A stretch of DNA of 53,969 nt from CAG-698 sp964385755 (GCA_964385755.1 CAYLPZ010000016.1:1-53969), one strand, 5' to 3'. Counted from the first letter of the stretch, positions 17,292-27,138 are shown. The notes: generated from the sequence alone by a model not told the origin. Made by a program: numbers and translations.

Positions 17292-17995
17292 TTAATCATC
17301 TTTTTTTGATGAATGATAATTATATTCATATTTATCTAAATTATAACCCTTTATTGTTTGATATTTAATATTTAAATTATCATCAATAATTTTAAAACTA
17401 ATCGAGTCTTTTAATATTTTTTCTAAGTAATTATACTCACTGTATTCACCAATTGATGCTAATACAAGTGCATTTCTAAAATATTTTGCATGTTTGTCAA
17501 TGAACTCTCTATTCACCTTAAATCCTATTGTTTTTAAGAAATAATACAAAAATAAAGTTACAACTCTTGTGTTTCCTTCTCTAAAAGAATGAACTTGCCA
17601 TATTGAGGAAATTATTTTAACAACTTTATTTATTATTTCATTTTTTGACATATCTTCCCATTTAGTTGAATCAAGATCTTTTTGTATTTTTGTTAGGTCA
17701 AGGTCAATTTTTTTATAGTCCGAATAAGTAAATGACAAGCCATTTAATATTGGTTCGGTTTTTAAATATTTATTACTCTTTTCTCTCCTGCCCACTCATA
17801 TACATTTTCAAATAAAATTTTATGTATTAAAAATATATCACTAACTTTAACTATTTCGATATCTGATTTCAATAACTTAATTATACCTAAATTAACCATT
17901 GTAGTTTCATAATCATCAAGTTTATTTTGTTCTTTAATATTTGCAAGATTCTTTAATACATTTGTATCATCATATACATATGGATCTTTATTCAT
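17292..17995 (-). pseudogene. Fic/DOC-family AMPylase, frameshifted, copy 2
   Basis: Base-for-base the same as copy 1, including the one-base frameshift between INI and the TEPILNG segment. The N-terminal frame is 17762-17995, the C-terminal frame 17292-17795. A shared lesion means the frameshift predates the duplication, or that full-length synthesis relies on frameshifting. The sequence at the junction is not a classic slippery site in the correct phase. Confidence 0.8.
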
Positions 17996-18329
17996 TCACA
18001 AAACTCCTTTTTATCGCGAATACAGCTGTTTCATAATCAATTTGTCCACTTGAGTATAAATTTAAAATATTTTTATTTTTCTCACTTACTTTCCCATTGC
18101 CAGCAGTTGATTCTATAATCATAGCAAGATTAGTATATTCTTCATCATTATTTTTAGGCAGTTCTATTTCAAAAGGAAAACCTCCTCTTAATATAACTTG
18201 ATTTAAAAACATTGATACTGCATACGAAGTATTAACACCTAATCTTTTGAAAATATTTTCCGACTGAAGTTTTACATCAGGTTCTATTCTAATGTGAATT
18301 AATTCAGTTTTATTTATTGCTTTATCCAT
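17988..18329 (-). CDS. RelB/DinJ-like antitoxin of the Fic module, copy 2
   Basis: Identical to the antitoxin at 14796. Same ATG after GAGG, same promoter (18350-18379) and same 8-bp overlap with the Fic gene. Two identical autoregulated antitoxin genes would repress each other's promoters. Confidence 0.8.
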   Translation of the reverse strand: MDKAINKTELIHIRIEPDVKLQSENIFKRLGVNTSYAVSMFLNQVILRGGFPFEIELPKNNDEEYTNLAMIIESTAGNGKVSEKNKNILNLYSSGQIDYETAVFAIKRSFVNE

Positions 18330-18469
18330 ATTAAACACCTCACACTATTATTGTATCACATTTGATATACATTATGCAAGGTTTTTACTATCTCTTTAAA
18401 AATATTTTTACTGAAAAAGTCAGCAAGCATACTACATTTAATATTCTACTTGCTGACTAATTTACTTAT

Positions 18470-18705
18470 CTATGAATTTGTTTATTAAGCATTTCTAATG
18501 TCTCAATTTCTTGATTACTAAATCCAATTAGCTTACCTCTATGAACAACTTCTCTAACCGTTTCTTTAATAACTTTTATTAAAACATCATAGTCTTTATC
18601 CTCTGAAATACTATTATATAATTTTTCAAGTTTATCTACTTTTCCAATTTTTTCTTCATTTGATAATTTATCATCATATACTATATACTTGCCAAGTTTA
18701 TTTCA
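18470..18705 (-). pseudogene. C-terminal gene fragment, longer copy
   Basis: An open stretch of about 75 codons (KLGKYIVYDDKLSNEEKIGK, KVDKLEKLYNSI, then the part shared with 15275) with no start codon. It begins right after the stop of the Xre fragment, so it is the tail of an unknown gene cut by a rearrangement. Confidence 0.55.
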
Positions 18706-19363
18706 TACAAAAGTTGCAAGTTCATATAAGTTTAATGTTAATTGATTATAGTATTCTTTAGTTCCTTTTTGATATAGTTGTTCTATTTTTTGGCTACTTG
18801 CATGATAGAATGATGGGAAATTATTTAGTAGTTCTAATGCTGATTGTTCATCACCTCTTGAATATAAGACTTTAGCATTATACGTAATAGCTTCAAATCT
18901 ATATTTTTCTACGTCACAACCTTCTAGTATTAAATCACATACTTTAATAATTTCTTTTTCATTTTGTAAAAGTACACTTGGATCATTATCTGCTTGTCCG
19001 CCTGTTATGAAGAATAAGTAGTTAATCATTATTTCATAATCATTAGGGTAGGCGTATCTTGCGGCAATGTTAATTCTTTTGCTTTATCCCAATCATTATT
19101 AACATACCAAGTGTTATGAATTTCTTCTTTAATTTTTTTATTTCTTCTTCAATTAGCATATAGTCATATCCCATTAATTCATCAATCGATACATCAAAGA
19201 AATGTGATAAAGGAAATAATAATGTAATATCAGGGTATGTTTCGTTGCTTTCCCATTTGCTAACTGCGGCAGGTGTAACATTAAATATTTCCGCTAAACC
19301 TTCTTGAGTAATCTTTTTAGCTTTTCTTAATCTTTTGATGTTTTCTGAAATTTTAATATTCAT
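18703..19363 (-). pseudogene. Xre regulator with helical C-terminal domain, frameshifted
   Basis: The N-terminal frame (19070-19363) has the HTH (KISENIKRLRKAKKITQ, NVTPAAVSKWESNETYPD) and the later frame (18703-19029) continues with LEGCDVEKYRFEAITYNAKV. The intact paralogue at 26482 shows the two halves belong together; a shift near LKKKFI breaks this copy. A 21-bp palindromic operator precedes it. Confidence 0.85.
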
Positions 19364-19424
19364 AAATACATCCCTTTCTTAAAGCAATTTTGCTTTTATT
19401 ATTTGTAATATCGACCTTAATTAC

Positions 19425-19445
19425 AATAGAAACATTGTTTCTATT
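19425..19445. promoter_or_regulatory. Palindromic operator upstream of the broken Xre gene
   Basis: Arms AATAGAAAC and GTTTCTATT separated by three bases. It holds the same position as TGTGAATTAATTCACA upstream of the paralogue at 26482, but with a different sequence. Confidence 0.6.
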
Positions 19446-19530
19446 AATATTATATCATCAAGAAAATGTATTTATCACCCACTAGTAGTTAACCATATAT
19501 TAACTAAAAGTTAAGTTTTTAATTAATGCT

Positions 19531-19760
19531 ACATTTATAGGTTCAAATCCCATCAACCGACTATTTTTCCAACACCCTTAAAATTCCCTATATTCAAATC
19601 CCTTTAGTTGCTAAAATCTAATAACTTATCTAGAAAATAAAAAATACACCTAAAAAGATGCATAATTCCTTGATTTTGATGTTAAAGTCGTTATATTTTT
19701 ACTATAAACATTATGAATCTATGATTCATATTAATGACTTATAGACACATTCTAATGTGT
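19531..19760. repeat. Intergenic repeat family A, copy 3
   Basis: GGTTCAAATCCCATCAACCG, the TTCCTTGATTTTGATG core, the ATGAATC-TAT-GATTCAT hairpin and GACTTATAGACACAT are all present. The 52-bp block that follows in other copies is replaced by a mini-element. Confidence 0.85.
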
Positions 19761-19863
19761 GTGATGGACAAAATGTTGCATATTAAGGTTTTACTGAACA
19801 AAATGTTTCATTTAGCCTTTTTACTGAACAAAATGTTTCATAATGCATCTTTTTGTTCATCAC
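19761..19863. mobile_element. 103-bp mini-element with 30-bp phased repeats
   Basis: Starts GTGATGGACAAAATG and ends with its inverted counterpart CTTTTTGTTCATCAC. Inside, GATGGACAAAATGTTGCAT (19763), ACTGAACAAAATGTTTCAT (19793) and the same again (19823) recur at exactly 30 bp. The layout resembles multi-site transposase-binding ends as in the IS21 family; no transposase gene is present. Confidence 0.65.
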
Positions 19864-19941
19864 TATAATTTTATTAATAATCTATAAGTCTTTTATATCA
19901 ATGAATGCAAAAAAGGGAACCAGGATGATTTGCTCTGGTTC

Positions 19942-21837
19942 CTATAATTTTTCTATGATATTTAAGTTGCAGTTGAATTGGAATTCTACAGTATGTTTAT
20001 CGATTACCTTAATGCAGTTTAGTAGTGTTCTCATAATTTGAGAATCTAGCAGGTCAACTGACTCATCACTTAAGATGTTATTAATTTTCTTTAACTGTTC
20101 TTTTCTCATGTAGTCTGTTGTGTTTCTATCTTCTAGGTTTTTCTCTTCTTCTTCTAGTTGTCTAACCATCTTTGATAGTTCATCATATTTTTGGTTATAT
20201 TCTTCTGCACTAATTGCTCCACTTTTCTTATCTTTAAATAATTCAAGTATTTGTTTTCTAGTTTTAGTCAATCTTTCCTTAACAGGTGTCAAATCTGCGA
20301 TATTTTCTGCTTTTAGTTCTTCATTGATTGATTCTCTTACTGTCTCCAGAACATCTGACAAATCCCCTGAAAAGCGTGTCACAACTCTTTTGTATGCTTC
20401 TAGCACATCATCTTCCTTTAGTGGGAGCATTTTACATTTACTAATATCCTTTTGGTGTTGGATACATACCCAGGTTGGCACGAATTCCCCACTTGCTATT
20501 GTTCTACCATATCTTCTGAATTTACTACCACAGTCTCCACATACTAGTAATCCACTTAATGGATATTTGCTTGAGTACTTTCCTTTTCCAGTATTTACTG
20601 AACTTCTTAATTTTGTTCTTCTTTCCTTTTCTACTTGTACCATATCAAACAATTCTTGCGAGATTATACCAGGATGGCTATTTTGTACATAATACAATGT
20701 TCCTTGTCCAACATTCTTTACTCTAGTTTTACTTAATACATCTAGTTTATATGTTTTACCTAGTATTGCATTTCCTGTATATTTCTCATTTGCTAACATC
20801 CCTAGAATTGTACTTGGATTCCATTTTTGTCCACGTCTAGGCTTAATCTCTTGTTCGTTTAGTTCATCTGCAATTTGTCTTATTGTCTTACCTGATAAAT
20901 AATCAAGGAATACTTTTCTTACAATTTTAGCTTCATCTTCTACTACAACATATTCTTTTCCTACTTTGTCATATCCTATGAACGTTTTATAGTTTAATGT
21001 TACTTTACCATCTTTGAATCGTTTCTGATATCCCCATTTTACATTGGTTGATATTGTTCTTGATTCTTGTTCTGCTAGTGCAGCAAGTATTGTAATTAGC
21101 ACCTCTCCATTTGGTGTCATTGTATCTATTCCTTGAGTCTCAAACCACACACTTACTCCTAGTTCTTTTAGTTCTTGGATGTAGTGTAGGGTGTCGACAG
21201 TGTTTCTTGCGAATCTTGATATTGACTTTACTAGGATTCTATTAATCTTCCCTTTTCTACAGTCTTCTATCATTCTCATGAACTCTGGTCTTTGTTGTGC
21301 CTTTGTACCACTTATCCCTTGGTCAGCATATCCTTCTACATAATTCCACTCAGGTCTTAGTTTGATATAGTTTTCGAAGTATTCTCTTTGTTTCTCATAT
21401 GACTCTTCTTGTTCATTCATATCAGTGGATACTCTGGCATAATATGTCACATTTTCCTTTTGAGCAGCCTTTATTGACTCATCAATTGTGGTAAAATGTA
21501 CACCTTCTATTTCTGCAATTTCTTCTAGAGTCAGTCCTTCTGCTTTCATTAGAATTCTTCTTCTTTGTGTTTCAGTTAAGTGGCTCATAACAAAATCATT
21601 TATTGCTTTTTGTTCTTGTTCTTTTAACTTTCGTTCATATAAAGAAAAAGGAGTATCAGGGTCGGCAAACTCGATTCCTTGATACTCCAATTGGTCTATT
21701 GATATAGGACAGTGATATCTCATTTTTCTTTCGTAATTTTCCTCCTCTCTTCTTGATGTTGTTATGGCTTGCCCAAGTTCTTCTGAAACTTCAACTTCTG
21801 AAATTGTGCCATCTGCAAATTTGTACGTGATTTTCAT
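19942..21837 (-). CDS. Large serine recombinase with N-terminal sigma-like HTH fusion
   Basis: 631 residues. Residues 1-125 (ITYKFADGTISEVEVSEELG, YHCPISIDQLEYQGIEFADP, LTETQRRRILMKAEGLTLEE) are a sigma-70-like HTH protein that in Firmicutes integrative elements is usually a separate gene before the recombinase. From 131 a serine-recombinase catalytic domain begins (YARVST, nucleophile S137), followed by the recombinase domain, a zinc ribbon (CGDCGSKFRR, C..HQKDISKC near 430-470) and a coiled coil (about 490-590). It should catalyse site-specific integration or excision of a mobile element. AAAGGATG precedes the ATG. No other element genes surround it, so it is an orphan or a remnant of an ICE. 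Confidence 0.9.
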   Translation of the reverse strand: MKITYKFADGTISEVEVSEELGQAITTSRREEENYERKMRYHCPISIDQLEYQGIEFADPDTPFSLYERKLKEQEQKAINDFVMSHLTETQRRRILMKAEGLTLEEIAEIEGVHFTTIDESIKAAQKENVTYYARVSTDMNEQEESYEKQREYFENYIKLRPEWNYVEGYADQGISGTKAQQRPEFMRMIEDCRKGKINRILVKSISRFARNTVDTLHYIQELKELGVSVWFETQGIDTMTPNGEVLITILAALAEQESRTISTNVKWGYQKRFKDGKVTLNYKTFIGYDKVGKEYVVVEDEAKIVRKVFLDYLSGKTIRQIADELNEQEIKPRRGQKWNPSTILGMLANEKYTGNAILGKTYKLDVLSKTRVKNVGQGTLYYVQNSHPGIISQELFDMVQVEKERRTKLRSSVNTGKGKYSSKYPLSGLLVCGDCGSKFRRYGRTIASGEFVPTWVCIQHQKDISKCKMLPLKEDDVLEAYKRVVTRFSGDLSDVLETVRESINEELKAENIADLTPVKERLTKTRKQILELFKDKKSGAISAEEYNQKYDELSKMVRQLEEEEKNLEDRNTTDYMRKEQLKKINNILSDESVDLLDSQIMRTLLNCIKVIDKHTVEFQFNCNLNIIEKL

Positions 21838-21879
21838 AATTATTCATCCTTTCTATAATTTTGTTATAATTTAAAAAAT

Positions 21880-21910
21880 GGACAGACTCCTCTATTGAGG
21901 CAAACTGTCC
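21880..21910 (-). terminator. Nested hairpin upstream of the recombinase gene
   Basis: GGACAG..CTGTCC encloses CCTC-TATT-GAGG. On the minus strand it is followed by CATTTTTT, so it could end incoming transcription or act as a leader attenuator about 45 bp before the recombinase start. Confidence 0.55.
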
Positions 21911-22014
21911 TATTTTGTTGTTATACGTATATATTATACTTATTTTGTATGTTGCATTTTGTTAGTTCTTGTAGCCTTGTTGATTTTTGTTAAAATATGG
22001 GGTAATCAAGGCAT

Positions 22015-22048
22015 AAAAAAAAAGAGACTACTATTTCTAGTAATCTCT
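22015..22048 (-). terminator. Terminator of the secreted protease gene
   Basis: AGAGATTACT and AGTAGTCTCT flank a short loop, followed by nine T on the minus strand. Confidence 0.88.
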
Positions 22049-22073
22049 ATAAAAACTTGAATGTTATTTTAAA

Positions 22074-24821
22074 TTATTCAATCAATGGTATTTCGCCTTC
22101 ATCATAAAAGATTAATGTTCCTTCAAAATATGCATCAATATCTTCTTCAACCAATATTATTGTTCCATCAGATAATTTATAGCTTCCATTAACTGAATAT
22201 TGTAAAACATTCATTAATTGATTTTCAAAATTTAAATTTGTTTGTGTTATATTTAAATTATCATCAGATTGCGTTTCATACATTACATATATAATTTGGT
22301 TATTTCTTAAAACAGGGAAAATCCCTCCTGACCAAGTGTCAATAGCAGCTCCACACATTGCACATGGTTTATATCTTCCATTACCAATTGGGTCAATATA
22401 CGAGCCATCTATTACATGTCTTTCTTGACTACCACTAGTAACACCACAATGACATTCCAATATGTGATATTGAGAATTAACTGGTTCATATTCATATGCA
22501 TGTTCATGAGCAGTGCATATTATACTTAAACTAAAACTATCAATTGATTGATAAGAATATTGTCTAACTCTTATATACACTACTTGTTTATATTCTAAAT
22601 CATATTCAATTTTAAAGTTAAAACCTTCTCCATCATCATCATCATACCCATCAATAAGTCTATTAGTTGTACTACGATTGAATGCTAAACTAGAAAATAA
22701 TTCTCCATATGTATCATAACTTCCTGTAGATTCAAAAACATAAGTTCCTGTCATTGGGGCAACAAATTTATACCAATTTACCTGATCACTTTCAATAGTA
22801 TCAGTAATTACATCATCTAAATAAATATTTTGTGGAGAAGGTATATTCAATTTTCTAAAATGTGAATAATATCCACCAGTAGTATAATCTGTTGTTTGAT
22901 ATCCTATAACAGCCCAATATATATATTCAAATGATTGAGACAATATCTCGCCCCATTCTGCTTCAGTTGGTGTATAGCTTGAATTGGATATTCCAGTTTT
23001 TTCAAAAATCTTATCTTTATATCTATCATAAAAAACAATAGTAAATAAATTATTAGAGTAATTTTTTCCATCAGCATTTCGTCCACCATTAGGTACCCAT
23101 TCAAATGTTGGTATATTCCAGTCGCATGTAAAATTATTCGCAGGATTATCAAGTTCTGGAGCAGTATCTAATGATGATAAAATTTCACCTATTTCAGCAC
23201 ATTCAAAATCTGATATTTGTGAATATAATTGATTCATAAAATCAGACATGTTTTTACATTGGGAATTATTTATTAAATTCCATATATAGTTATATCCCAA
23301 TTCAATACCTTCATCATTTTCTTCATCTGCCAAATCTAATAATACAGCAGCAATGTTAGCTTCATTAGATTCTCCATATTGATATCTGCTCTTTAATGGT
23401 GATTCAATTGAGTAATTTAATGAACTATCAACTGTATCTGTATAATTTGTATCTCCTACATTTAATATATTCAAAGCAATACTATTTGTTTCTAGTTGTG
23501 CACTTATACTAAAATAAGTAGCCCACCCTTCACTCCAAGCTAAAGGCATTCCTTTTGATTTTCCATGAATATGATTTAAACAAGTACCTGAAGAATGGGT
23601 TCCACCAGAACTATTATTTGTATTATAATAATCAGAAACATAATGTCCATATTCATGTAGCATAACATCCCAGTCATCTTTGTCATCTTGTAAAATATGT
23701 AGTTCAGTACCTGTGAAGCAAGATGTAGATTTAGTTGTTGGAAAAACTACTTTAATTTCATCTAATCTATTGCCTTTTTTTGTTTCAACATATTTCGCAC
23801 CCAAATTCATTGCTTGATGAACTCTAAAGGCATTAGCACGTTCTTTATCATCACTACTTGTATAATCATTTGAATCTATTTCAAAGTCTATTTGTAATGA
23901 AGTATCTGTATAATTTGAATTTATATCATCTTTTGTTATCTTATAAACACTTCCTGAATTATTTACAACTTTAATGTTACCACCTTGTGCAGATACTCTT
24001 ATTGTTATATCATTACCACCATTTTCTAGAAAAGCAGTATTAGACACTGAAGCATTATATTGACCATTCTCATTTGTTGTAGTTGTTTCTAAAACATTAT
24101 TTATTCCAAGAATATCTTTATCAATGATCTCAACAGTTATATATGCGGCATTATGCGAATTCCCTTCTCTATCAACCCAAGTTATTGTACCATATACATT
24201 GATATTATCCATAGACATTGTTGATGCTTGCCCACCATTTTCAAGATTAGTAGTTCCAGTGTTTAAGTTTATATTATTATCTAATTCACCAGAATAAAAT
24301 GCATCAAATTCTTCAAATGAAGGATTAGTAGTATTTGTCAAATATTCATAACAATAAAATTTTGCATCTAATATTGAAGCCTTACTTAAGAAATCAAACT
24401 CTTCAATTGCGTATATAAATATCTCATCATTAAGAACAACTATTGAATTATCATTTAATGTTAAAGTACATATAATTTCAATAATAAATTCTCCTGTATT
24501 ATTAGTATAAAAAGATAATGAAAAACTATTATTCGATGTTTCTTCCATATTAATTATAATATTATTTGTTGTTTCATAATCTAATTCCATATCTTGTATA
24601 TTTAAATCTTCAGTTATTTCATATTCTAATTCTATAGATTCAGAATGTTCATAAATCTGACGTTCAATTTCATTATACATATATTCTCCGCTTTTTAAAT
24701 ATGTTTGAGATTCATTTGTGCTATATGCAAATGGACCATTATTATTTGCGAATATAGTAGTTTCTGAAAATCCTAAAAAGAATGTAAATAATAAAATTAA
24801 AATAAAAATTTTGTTTTTCAT
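22074..24821 (-). CDS. Secreted zinc metallopeptidase-like protein with PPC-like and Cys-rich C-terminal domains
   Basis: 915 residues from the ATG at 24821, chosen because GGAGG lies 8 bp before it. A signal peptide (MKNKIFILILLFTFFLGF) leads into a ~330-residue region with a carboxypeptidase-regulatory-like fold (INVYGTITWVDREGNSHNAA). The peptidase part has HEYGH (389-393) and a downstream glutamate in WSEGWATYF (E431), a gluzincin arrangement. A PPC-like domain follows (DQVNWYKFVAPMTGTYVFES), then a tail with CHCG and CAMCG that resembles the HEH/C-rich tails of Firmicutes surface proteins. Probably extracellular proteolysis. It starts 18 bp after the upstream lipoprotein gene. Confidence 0.8.
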   Translation of the reverse strand: MKNKIFILILLFTFFLGFSETTIFANNNGPFAYSTNESQTYLKSGEYMYNEIERQIYEHSESIELEYEITEDLNIQDMELDYETTNNIIINMEETSNNSFSLSFYTNNTGEFIIEIICTLTLNDNSIVVLNDEIFIYAIEEFDFLSKASILDAKFYCYEYLTNTTNPSFEEFDAFYSGELDNNINLNTGTTNLENGGQASTMSMDNINVYGTITWVDREGNSHNAAYITVEIIDKDILGINNVLETTTTNENGQYNASVSNTAFLENGGNDITIRVSAQGGNIKVVNNSGSVYKITKDDINSNYTDTSLQIDFEIDSNDYTSSDDKERANAFRVHQAMNLGAKYVETKKGNRLDEIKVVFPTTKSTSCFTGTELHILQDDKDDWDVMLHEYGHYVSDYYNTNNSSGGTHSSGTCLNHIHGKSKGMPLAWSEGWATYFSISAQLETNSIALNILNVGDTNYTDTVDSSLNYSIESPLKSRYQYGESNEANIAAVLLDLADEENDEGIELGYNYIWNLINNSQCKNMSDFMNQLYSQISDFECAEIGEILSSLDTAPELDNPANNFTCDWNIPTFEWVPNGGRNADGKNYSNNLFTIVFYDRYKDKIFEKTGISNSSYTPTEAEWGEILSQSFEYIYWAVIGYQTTDYTTGGYYSHFRKLNIPSPQNIYLDDVITDTIESDQVNWYKFVAPMTGTYVFESTGSYDTYGELFSSLAFNRSTTNRLIDGYDDDDGEGFNFKIEYDLEYKQVVYIRVRQYSYQSIDSFSLSIICTAHEHAYEYEPVNSQYHILECHCGVTSGSQERHVIDGSYIDPIGNGRYKPCAMCGAAIDTWSGGIFPVLRNNQIIYVMYETQSDDNLNITQTNLNFENQLMNVLQYSVNGSYKLSDGTIILVEEDIDAYFEGTLIFYDEGEIPLIE

Positions 24822-24839
24822 ATTACGATCCTCCACTAA

Positions 24840-25433
24840 TTATTTTTTTAAATATATCTTATCATCTTTAATCTCGTATGATAAGTAAATGACTGAACCA
24901 TCCATATCATTAGTCATAAGTCTTTCATTTTCATCTAAAAAAAGTCTTACAAATGTCAAACGTATTGTACCAGTCTTTTCTGAAAAAATACTTTTCGGTA
25001 TTTTTATATTAACATCTTTATTATAAGTTAAATTTTTATATTCTCCATCAACATTTTCATAATTTACTGTGTATTCATTTGTATAAAAGTTCTTAACCTC
25101 TAATAATTTTTCCCCTACTAATAATTCTTCATCAGTTAAATAATGTTCTTCATTATCAGCAAAATTATGTATTAATAACAATGCTACATTATCTTCATAT
25201 TTTTCTTCTGAATTAAGCATATGTAAATGACCATATTTTACATTAACAATAAATTCTTCTTCTAATAAATATTCATTTTTAAATTCAATAGAAAAAATTG
25301 TTGTTGGTTTAATTTTATCTGCAGATTCATATGAATCAACAATTGTAATATCATCTTGTAAATTTTCATTATTACATCCAACCATAATAAATGCAATAAC
25401 TAACATAAAACATATCAATAATAATTTCTTCAT
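24840..25433 (-). CDS. Lipoprotein of unknown function
   Basis: 197 residues with a signal peptide and lipobox MVGC (C20). The mature part is a single beta-rich domain of no recognised family. AAAGGAG lies 9 bp before the ATG, and the ATG overlaps the stop of a 28-codon upstream ORF (ATGA). It is directly followed by the secreted protease gene, so it may be a partner or chaperone for it. Confidence 0.7.
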   Translation of the reverse strand: MKKLLLICFMLVIAFIMVGCNNENLQDDITIVDSYESADKIKPTTIFSIEFKNEYLLEEEFIVNVKYGHLHMLNSEEKYEDNVALLLIHNFADNEEHYLTDEELLVGEKLLEVKNFYTNEYTVNYENVDGEYKNLTYNKDVNIKIPKSIFSEKTGTIRLTFVRLFLDENERLMTNDMDGSVIYLSYEIKDDKIYLKK

Positions 25434-25516
25434 TTTATATTACTCCTTTCAATATTATTATATTCAACTAAACTTTCAAAGATAATCACCCCATATAATA
25501 AATAGATCTTTGTCAT
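25430..25516 (-). CDS. Small leader ORF, 28 codons
   Basis: ATG at 25516 is 9 bp after a full AAGGAGG. The peptide begins MTKIYLLYGVIIFESL and ends with TGA overlapping the ATG of the lipoprotein gene, a typical translational-coupling arrangement. No homologue is recognised. It may be a coupling leader or a membrane-active or signalling peptide. Confidence 0.5.
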   Translation of the reverse strand: MTKIYLLYGVIIFESLVEYNNIERSNIK

Positions 25517-25546
25517 TAGTTAACACCTCCTTATTATTAATAAGCA

Positions 25547-25829
25547 AAAACCTCCTCTATATTCCTAATAGAAGAGTTTGTTACTAGTATTATTTGGTTA
25601 TATCATAAAATATTATCTCACTTCTATTTAGGAATAAGCATTTTCTACCCACACTATTATTGTACCAAATATTGGAATTTTATGCAACTAAAAATATTTA
25701 TGGTAAGTCTTCTAAAAATAATCGAAACCACAAATTTTCGTATAAATAGTCTTGTTTTCGTTCCATTATACAACTGAATTATTGATTATTTTAAAATTTA
25801 AGCCTTTTTCGTTTTTTTTAAAATTTTTT
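25547..25829. other. Leader and gene-free region
   Basis: Holds a hairpin (CTCTTCTAT..ATATAGAGGAG, 25551-25576) and, at about 25660-25690, TTGCAT-17-TACAAT followed by AATAGTGTGGG. The latter is nearly the same as the RelB-Fic promoter and its downstream bases (AATAGTGTGAGG), suggesting a leftover promoter from a lost module. Confidence 0.5.
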
Positions 25830-26083
25830 TTATAAAACTATGATACCTCGGTCATTATAAATACTTTCCTTGTTATCATTGCCACATCTGATTGCTCTAT
25901 CTAGTGCCATAACAAGTGCTACAGCACCATCTATTCTTTCAATCGATTTTTCTTTGTCCATCTTGATGTTTCCTGCTGAGTTTTTTTGCCTACTACATTA
26001 TCAATCATCCATCTTAGTGGAACATTCCCGCTATGTGCCATTTGGTGTTTTAACAGTAGACTTAATAATTCTTTTGAAAAAGT
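25830..26083 (-). pseudogene. Phage terminase large subunit, C-terminal remnant
   Basis: Two frames together read SKELLSLLLKHQMAHSGNVP, LRWMIDNVV, then after a one-base shift AGNIKMDKEKSIERIDGAVA, LVMALDRAIRC and SIYNDRGIIVL. This is the conserved C-terminus of TerL from tailed phages. It is the only phage structural or packaging trace in the window and points to a decayed prophage. The plus-strand open frame at 25870 is its shadow. Confidence 0.8.
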
Positions 26084-26481
26084 CTAAAAACATTGACATA
26101 TTTTAAAAAAAATTTAAAAATTATGAAAACGTTAACATATCGCCAACGTTCTCTTCATTATGCTTTTACCTATATTTACTCCTGTTTTGGATAAAGAACT
26201 GACAAATGCCTTAAAATCTGCTTAAAATCTAGTAATGATATTAATATTCAAATCCCCTTGCTCCTAAAATTTGAAATTTGTTCAACTCCTCCAGTCTAGT
26301 CGTAAAAAACGAAGGTTCAGCTCCCCGTACTGCTCTACACTTTTTGAATAAAAAAAGAGCTATTTTCAGCATTTCATCATAGCAAAACTATGAATTATTG
26401 TGAAAATGTAAATGTAAATTAAAAATTTAATATTTTTTATAATTATTACAATTATTATTTAATAAAATTAACAATTTAAAA
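26084..26481. other. Decayed region with tRNA T-arm-like sequences
   Basis: Contains a short frame reading VSSLSKTGVNIGKSIMKRTL (minus, unrecognised, possibly prophage), a hairpin AACGTT..AACGTT near 26131-26152, and the T-arm-like strings TTCAAATCCCC (26248) and GGTTCAGCTCCCC (26314). No intact gene is seen. Confidence 0.4.
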
Positions 26482-27138
26482 TTAATAAAAAACGCAACTT
26501 AAGTTTGATGTTAATTGATTATAATACTCTTTAGTTCCTTTTTGATATAGTTGTTCAATTTTTTGTCCGCTTGCATGATAAAATGATGGAAAATTATTTA
26601 GTAGTTCTAAAGCACCTTGTTTATCACCTTTTGCATATAACACTTTTGCTTTATAATTAATAGCTTCAAGTCTATAGTTTTCTACATCACAACCTTCCAG
26701 TATCAAATCACATACCTTGATGATTTCTTTTTCATTTTGTAAAAGTACATTTGGATCATTATCTGCCATTCCACCTGTTGTGAAGAATAAGTAATTAACC
26801 ATTATTTCATAATCATTAGGATAGGCTGATCTTGCAGCAATGGTTAATTCTTTTGCTTTATTCCAATCATTGTTAACATACCAGGCATTATGAATTTCTT
26901 CTTTAACTTTCTTAATTTCTTCTTCAATTAACATATAATCATATCCCATTAATTCATCAATCGATACACCAAAGAAATGTGATAAAGGAAATAACAATGT
27001 AATGTCAGGATATGTTTCGTTATTTTCCCATTTGCTAACAGCGGCAGGTGTAACATTAAAGATTTCTGCTAATTTCTCTTGAGTAATCTTTTTAGCTTTT
27101 CTTAATCTTTTGATGTTTTCTGAAATTTTAATATTCAT
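26482..27138 (-). CDS. Xre-family transcriptional regulator with helical C-terminal domain
   Basis: 218 residues. The HTH at 4-60 (ISENIKRLRKAKKITQEKLA, NVTPAAVSKWENNETYPD) is followed by a helical, TPR-like region (ILEGCDVENYRLEAINYKAK, KGDKQGALELLNNFPSFYHA). It is the intact paralogue of the broken gene at 18703. The last residues (LSCVFY) differ from that copy (LYELATFV), so the C-terminus may be altered or shortened. AAAGGA precedes the ATG and a perfect palindrome upstream suggests autorepression. No target operon is adjacent. Confidence 0.8.
   Translation of the reverse strand: MNIKISENIKRLRKAKKITQEKLAEIFNVTPAAVSKWENNETYPDITLLFPLSHFFGVSIDELMGYDYMLIEEEIKKVKEEIHNAWYVNNDWNKAKELTIAARSAYPNDYEIMVNYLFFTTGGMADNDPNVLLQNEKEIIKVCDLILEGCDVENYRLEAINYKAKVLYAKGDKQGALELLNNFPSFYHASGQKIEQLYQKGTKEYYNQLTSNLSCVFY

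Larger units (their letters stand above)
17243..18620 (-). repeat. Duplicated RelB-Fic module, copy 2
   Basis: Identical to 14051-15428. Here the reading frame of the C-terminal fragment continues past the right breakpoint, so this copy is probably the source or the less damaged one. Confidence 0.9.

Noticed and set aside
25870..26106. Plus-strand 78-residue open frame
   Set aside because: It is the antisense shadow of the terminase remnant.
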